DNA of 64,000 nucleotides from Nocardia abscessus (GTDB lineage Bacteria; Actinomycetota; Actinomycetes; Mycobacteriales; Mycobacteriaceae): assembly GCF_015477775.1 (NCBI RefSeq), contig NZ_JADLQO010000003.1, positions 456,228 through 520,227 of the forward strand, given 5' to 3'. The notes beneath the pieces were generated by a model that saw only the letters and a program-made list of their open reading frames with translations, did not search any database and was not told the origin of the DNA. Shown piece after piece: positions 59,871 through 64,000 of the stretch. The first letter of the stretch is position 1. The number at the start of each line of letters is the position of its first letter. The translations under genes were made by a program, and so were the position numbers.

Positions 59871-60851
59871 ATGAACGACAGCCCCGCGCTCAACGTCGCG
59901 GTGATCGGATCGGGCAACATCGGCACCGACCTGATGATCAAGGTGATCCGGCACTCGAAGGTGCTGGAGATGGGCGCGATGGTCGGCATCGACCCGGCAT
60001 CCGACGGCCTCGCCCGCGCCCGCAGGCTCGGCGTCCCGACCACGGCCGACGGCATCCGAGGCTTGCTGGAGCTGCCGAACTTCGACGAAATCGACGTGGT
60101 CTTCGACGCGACTTCCGCCAAGGCCCACGCTGCCCACGCCGCGGTGCTCGAACCGCTCGGCAAGCGCCTGATCGATCTGACACCGGCCGCCCTCGGCCCG
60201 TTCGTCGTACCGGCGGTGAACCTCGACGAACACCGCCACGCTCGCAACGTCAACATGGTCACCTGCGGCGGGCAAGCGACCATCCCGATCGTCGCCGCCA
60301 TCTCCCGTGTCGCCCCCGTGCCCTACGCCGAGATCGTCGCGTCCATCGCGTCGAAATCCGCCGGACCGGGTACCCGCGCCAATATCGATGAGTTCACCGA
60401 GACAACCGCGCACGCGATCGAAACGGTCGGCGGTGCCCGCCGCGGCAAGGCCGTCATCATCCTCAATCCCGCGGACCCGCCGCTGATCATGCGCGATACG
60501 GTGCTGTGCCTGGTCACCGCCCCGGATTCGGCCACCCACGAGGCGATTCGGGAATCGGTCGAGCGCATGGTCACGCAGGTGGCCGCCTATGTGCCCGGCT
60601 ACCGGCTCAAGCAACAGGTCCAGATCACCGCCGTGCCGCAGGACCAACCCGTGCGCACCTTGCTCGGCGCAGGCACGGTGGCCGCGCCCACCCATCAGGT
60701 GACGGTATTCCTCGAAGTCGAAGGCGCCGCGCACTACCTGCCCGCATACGCGGGCAACCTCGACATCATGACCTCGGCCGCGGTGCGCTACGCCGAATCC
60801 ATCGCCGACCCGATCGCCGCGGCGCGGGCAGGACAGGAAGCTCTCCGATGA
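59871..60851 (+). CDS. hsaG: Acetaldehyde dehydrogenase (acylating)
   Basis: The 326-residue enzyme has the nucleotide-binding [14 protein letters not shown] and the active-site Cys132 in [12 protein letters not shown]. It converts acetaldehyde and CoA to acetyl-CoA, partnered with the HsaF aldolase, to which it channels its substrate. GGAGTGAGACCC precedes the start. It ends by overlapping the hsaF start. Confidence 0.93.
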   Translation: MNDSPALNVAVIGSGNIGTDLMIKVIRHSKVLEMGAMVGIDPASDGLARARRLGVPTTADGIRGLLELPNFDEIDVVFDATSAKAHAAHAAVLEPLGKRLIDLTPAALGPFVVPAVNLDEHRHARNVNMVTCGGQATIPIVAAISRVAPVPYAEIVASIASKSAGPGTRANIDEFTETTAHAIETVGGARRGKAVIILNPADPPLIMRDTVLCLVTAPDSATHEAIRESVERMVTQVAAYVPGYRLKQQVQITAVPQDQPVRTLLGAGTVAAPTHQVTVFLEVEGAAHYLPAYAGNLDIMTSAAVRYAESIADPIAAARAGQEALR

Positions 60852-61873
60852 CCCGACAACTGTTCGTCCAAGACGTCACGCTGCGCGACGGCATGCACGC
60901 GGTGCGCCACCGCATCACTCCCGGCGACGTCGGCCGGATCGTGGCGGCGCTCGACGCCGCGGGAGTCGACGGCATCGAGGTCGCCCACGGTGACGGCCTC
61001 GCCGGAGGCAGCTTGAACTACGGCCCGGGCAGCAACACCGACTGGGAATGGATCGAAGCCGCTGCCGCCAACCTCACGCACGCTCGGCTGACCACGCTGT
61101 TGCTGCCCGGCATCGGCACCATCAGAGAACTGGAGCAGGCCTACCGGCTGGGCGTGCGGTCGGTGCGGGTGGCCACCCACTGCACCGAAGCCGATGTGTC
61201 CGCCCAGCACATCGCCACCGCACGGGAACTCGGCATGGACGTCTCCGGATTCTTGATGATGTCGCACATGGCCGAACCGGCGCGCCTGGCCGAACAAGCG
61301 AAACTGATGGAATCGTTTGGGGCGCATTGTGTCTACGTCACCGATTCCGGCGGCCGGTTGACCATGGACGGTGTCCGCGTCCGCGTCCGCGCCTACCGTC
61401 AGGTGCTCGATCCGGGCACCGAGATCGGCATCCACGCGCACGAGAATCTTTCCCTGTCGGTGGCCAACTCCGTTGTCGCGGTCGAAGAAGGCGTCACCCG
61501 GGTCGACGCATCGCTCGCCGGACACGGCGCCGGGGCGGGCAACTGCCCGCTCGAACCGTTCGTCGCTGTCGCCGATCTGTACGGCTGGAAGCACAACTGC
61601 GATCTGTTCGCTTTGCAGGACGCCGCCGACGATCTGGTGCGTCCGCTGCAGGATCGCCCGGTGCGCGTGGACCGCGAAACCCTCACGCTCGGATACGCCG
61701 GGGTCTACTCGTCCTTCTTGCGGCACGCCGAAGCGGCGTCGCGGCGCTACGGCATCGATGTGCGGACGATCCTGCTCGAGGTGGGACGCCGCGGACTGGT
61801 CGGCGGGCAAGAGGACCTCATCGTCGACATCGCCCTCGACTTGCTCGACGATTCCAGCGGGGTACGCGCCTGA
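60848..61873 (+). CDS. hsaF: 4-hydroxy-2-oxovalerate aldolase
   Basis: The 341-residue aldolase has [12 protein letters not shown] at the N terminus and the metal-ligand [15 protein letters not shown] block. It splits 4-hydroxy-2-oxovalerate to pyruvate and acetaldehyde in a complex with HsaG. The ATGA overlap with hsaG implies coupling. A short VRVRVRA repeat sits in the middle, from a GTCCGC triplet repeat. Confidence 0.93.
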   Translation: MTRQLFVQDVTLRDGMHAVRHRITPGDVGRIVAALDAAGVDGIEVAHGDGLAGGSLNYGPGSNTDWEWIEAAAANLTHARLTTLLLPGIGTIRELEQAYRLGVRSVRVATHCTEADVSAQHIATARELGMDVSGFLMMSHMAEPARLAEQAKLMESFGAHCVYVTDSGGRLTMDGVRVRVRAYRQVLDPGTEIGIHAHENLSLSVANSVVAVEEGVTRVDASLAGHGAGAGNCPLEPFVAVADLYGWKHNCDLFALQDAADDLVRPLQDRPVRVDRETLTLGYAGVYSSFLRHAEAASRRYGIDVRTILLEVGRRGLVGGQEDLIVDIALDLLDDSSGVRA

Positions 61874-61932
61874 AGCAGGGCAACGCCCTGAAACTCACCG
61901 CGCGGCAGGTACGCCGTACCCCGCTCCGGCCG

Positions 61933-61956
61933 GCACGATCCCCGGGCGGGTCGTGC
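61933..61956 (+). terminator. Hairpin terminator after hsaF
   Basis: GCACGA...TCGTGC forms a 6-bp stem with a 12-nt GC-rich loop, about 60 bp after the hsaF stop, with a few more pairs possible outside it. Confidence 0.4.
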
Positions 61957-62128
61957 TGGACGTGGGAACAGCAGGTGTGCTGCTGGCAGAGCGCACGACG
62001 AAGTCGGACTGACGGCACAGTGTGGATGTGCACGGGGCGAGAGCCGCTCGGGCGGTGCAATCGAGCGCACGCGGACGGTGCGGGAGGCTCGTCAACGGTT
62101 CCGTTGTGCGCGTGCGAGACTCGCTACG

Positions 62129-63067
62129 ATGCTCACCTATTTTCAGGCGGCTGTCATCGGTGCGGTGCAGGGTGTCACCGAACTGTTCCCGATCTCCAGC
62201 CTGGGCCACTCCGTGCTTGTTGCGGGTTGGCTCGGCGGCGATTGGGAGAAGCTGACCGGTGCGGACGAGTCCGGTACGGGCACACCGTATCTGGCGTTCG
62301 TGGTGGCGTTGCACGTGGCGACGGCGGTGGCACTGCTCGGCTACTACTGGCGGGACTGGTGTGCCATCGTCGCGGGCTTCTTCACCACGCTGCGAACCCG
62401 GCGCCTCGACACCATTCCGCAGCGGCTGGCGTGGCTGATCGTCATCGCCACCATTCCGGTCGGTGTGCTCGGAGTTCTGCTGGAACATCCGTTGCACGCC
62501 CTGTTCGGGACGCCGATCTACGCCGCGGTCTTCCTTGCGCTGAACGGTGTCGTCCTGATCGTCGGTGAGGGACTGCGCCGACGGAACGAGCCGTCACTGG
62601 CCGAATACGGTCGACGGTTCGCCCGGCAGGAGGCCCGAAGAGACACGCTCACCGCCGCGGCGGAAACTCGCCGCCAATCCGACCGGCCGCTGGCCGCCCT
62701 GTCCGCCGGGGACGCCCTCGGCATCGGCTTCGTTCAAGTCGGCGCGCTGCTGACCGGTTTCAGCCGGGCGGGCCTGACCATGGTCGGCGGCTTGTGGCGT
62801 GGTCTCGCGCACGAGCACGCGGCGAAATTCGCCTTCCTGCTGGCCACTCCGGCGATTCTGGGTGCGGGAATCCTGGAGATACCGGAGCTGGTCGGCCCGG
62901 AGACCGACGGCGCCGGGGGACCGGTGCTGGTCGGCGCCATCGTGTCCGGGGTGTCGTCGTGGCTGGCAGTGCGGTTCCTGGAGCGGTACTTCCAGACCCG
63001 CACACTGCTGCCGTTCGCGGTGTACTGCCTCGCCGCGGGGACACTCTCGATCGTCCACTTCAGCTGA
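62129..63067 (+). CDS. uppP: Undecaprenyl-diphosphatase (UppP/BacA family)
   Basis: The 312-residue membrane protein has about eight helices and the family motifs: GAVQGVTELFPISSLGHSV with the (E/Q)xxxE active-site block, and LLTGFSRAGLT in the position of the canonical PGxSRSxxT segment. It recycles the undecaprenyl carrier for peptidoglycan synthesis, and overproduction gives bacitracin resistance. The PG to TG change keeps the Arg-Ser pair. No clear ribosome site marks the start. Additional uppP copies are common, so this may be a paralogue. Confidence 0.85.
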   Translation: MLTYFQAAVIGAVQGVTELFPISSLGHSVLVAGWLGGDWEKLTGADESGTGTPYLAFVVALHVATAVALLGYYWRDWCAIVAGFFTTLRTRRLDTIPQRLAWLIVIATIPVGVLGVLLEHPLHALFGTPIYAAVFLALNGVVLIVGEGLRRRNEPSLAEYGRRFARQEARRDTLTAAAETRRQSDRPLAALSAGDALGIGFVQVGALLTGFSRAGLTMVGGLWRGLAHEHAAKFAFLLATPAILGAGILEIPELVGPETDGAGGPVLVGAIVSGVSSWLAVRFLERYFQTRTLLPFAVYCLAAGTLSIVHFS

Positions 63068-63154
63068 GGTCTCCCGCTTTTGTGCGCGCGAGTGACCGCG
63101 ATCGAGCGGCCGCACCGGAATCCCTCCGATCCCGATGCGGCCGGGCGGCGACGA

Positions 63155-64000
63155 TCAACCGGTCACGCATTCGTCTTCCAGCACTTCACCGTCGCCGTCC
63201 AGGACGATCGCCGCGCCGACGGTGCCGCAGGCGACCAGTTCGATCAGGGCCGTCGAGGATTTCGGATCGCCGTGGTGCAGGATCTGGGACTCGTAGGTGA
63301 GTTCGGCGCGGGTGCGAAGTTCCTCGGCCGCGGTGGCGAGATCGTCGTAGCTGATCGTCTGCGCGCCGACGAACGCCGGATCGCTGCCGCGCAACGCACC
63401 TGTGCGGTGGGCGTAGGTGACCGGGCGGGGTGATTCGGCGGCGATCTCGGCGACCACGGCCGGGTCGTCGAGGGCGAGCCAGTCGGGTGCGTCGCCGGAC
63501 CGGGTGCTGCCCACCGTGAGACCGACCTTGATCTCCAGGTCGTCCGGCAGCGCCGCGTCGAGTGCGTCGACCGGTACCACCGCGGCGCCTGCTTTGAGTA
63601 CGGCCCAGGTGGCGATGACGGCTTCGATCCCGCGGTCCAGCCGCACCGCCACACCCGCGCCGGGTCCGCAACCGCGTGCGATGAGCACCCGCGCCAACCG
63701 CGACGAGCGGGTCTCGAGGTCGTGGTAGGTCAGTTCCTCGTCGCCGGACACGATGGCGGGGGCATCGGGATCGTCCTCGACCGCGGCCACCAGCGCCTGA
63801 GTCAGTGCGGTTCCCGCGGTCGTGGTCGATGGCGACGGGGCGGCGGGTTTGGCGACGGCGGTGACGAGTTGGTGCTCGGCTTGGTCGAGGATGTCGATGT
63901 CGCCGATGAGGGTGTGGGGGTTGGTGGCGATGGTGGTGAGGATGCGTTGGAGGCGGTGGCCGAGGGTGTGGATGGTGGGTTCGTCGAAGAGGTCGGTGGC
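63155..64000 (-). CDS. NRPS C-terminal fragment: condensation end plus degenerate adenylation domain
   Basis: The frame runs off the right edge. At that edge it encodes a condensation-domain end and linker (LGHRLQRILTTIATNPHTL, IDILDQAEHQLV). The start of an adenylation domain follows: LTYHDLETRSSRLARVL (A1) and LKAGAAVVPVD (A2). The phosphate-loop motif A3 (YTSGSTGxPKG) that should follow DPAFV is missing, replaced by GAQTISYDDLAT. The later segment up to GTVGAAIVLDGD matches the region after A3, and then the protein ends at 63155 without A5-A10, carrier or thioesterase domains. The terminal A domain is probably inactive. Confidence 0.75.
   Translation of the reverse strand, partial: ATDLFDEPTIHTLGHRLQRILTTIATNPHTLIGDIDILDQAEHQLVTAVAKPAAPSPSTTTAGTALTQALVAAVEDDPDAPAIVSGDEELTYHDLETRSSRLARVLIARGCGPGAGVAVRLDRGIEAVIATWAVLKAGAAVVPVDALDAALPDDLEIKVGLTVGSTRSGDAPDWLALDDPAVVAEIAAESPRPVTYAHRTGALRGSDPAFVGAQTISYDDLATAAEELRTRAELTYESQILHHGDPKSSTALIELVACGTVGAAIVLDGDGEVLEDECVTG

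Noticed and set aside
61374..61392. GTCCGC triplet repeat in hsaF as a possible regulatory repeat
   Set aside because: It lies inside the coding frame (VRVRVRA) and has only three units; it is ordinary coding sequence.

Overview
This is a high-GC actinobacterial chromosome segment. It most likely comes from Nocardia or a close relative in the Nocardiaceae. The evidence is a 3-ketosteroid (ksh/hsa) catabolic cluster, an MspA-type porin gene, a mycothiol-type DinB protein, a UPF0182 giant membrane protein, many TetR/IclR/PadR regulators, a short carotenoid operon and the end of a large peptide synthetase. I saw no rRNA, tRNA, CRISPR array, transposase or phage gene.

Layout. 1-9.6 kb: a sterol/aromatic ring catabolism block. 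It holds the tail of an HsaD-like hydrolase, a LuxR/ATPase regulator, a ribBA paralogue, PadR and IclR regulators, and the operon hsaB-kshA-(Cys-rich small ORF)-kshB-hsaC. 9.6-24.7 kb: housekeeping and accessory genes, namely DUF1059 and DUF2630 small proteins, a TetR/YhgE-type exporter pair with twin operators, a GH3 glucosidase with a divergent TetR gene, UPF0182, DUF2165, an alpha/beta hydrolase, an msrB-msrA operon, and a membrane protein plus ferritin-like (PF10118) operon facing a TetR gene across a 34-bp palindrome. 24.3-38 kb: a P450, a DDN-like protein, a CocE-type hydrolase, a 2OG-Fe oxygenase, photolyase, manganese catalase, an epimerase, an SDR, a secreted GH1 enzyme and TerD. 38.1-43.5 kb: crtE-crtI-crtB, an exported protein and a MerR-type regulator with a CarH/LitR-like cobalamin domain. 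43.6-53.3 kb: two NtaA-family flavin monooxygenases, a TetR gene with an apparent ATT start, an MspA porin, a GH15 trehalase-like enzyme, and a TetR-controlled DUF4334-alcohol dehydrogenase pair. 53.4-57.5 kb: an exonuclease, cydAB and small ORFs. 58.1-61.9 kb: an IclR gene facing hsaE-hsaG-hsaF, the lower meta-cleavage pathway. 62.1-64 kb: an uppP homologue and the 3' end of an NRPS whose last adenylation domain is truncated and lacks its phosphate-binding core.

How the genes fit together. KshA/KshB open the steroid nucleus. HsaB reduces flavin for an HsaA oxygenase that is not in the window. HsaC and HsaD cleave the aromatic ring and hydrolyse the product. HsaE/HsaG/HsaF, encoded 50 kb away, finish the dienoate to acetaldehyde-CoA and pyruvate. 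RibBA could supply the flavin. A second theme is light and oxidative stress (photolyase, Mn catalase, MsrA/B, carotenoids, a candidate B12 photoreceptor, TerD, cytochrome bd). The most unusual items are the CarH-like regulator with an altered tryptophan motif, the apparent ATT start codon, the Cys-rich ORF inside the ksh operon, and the degenerate terminal adenylation domain.
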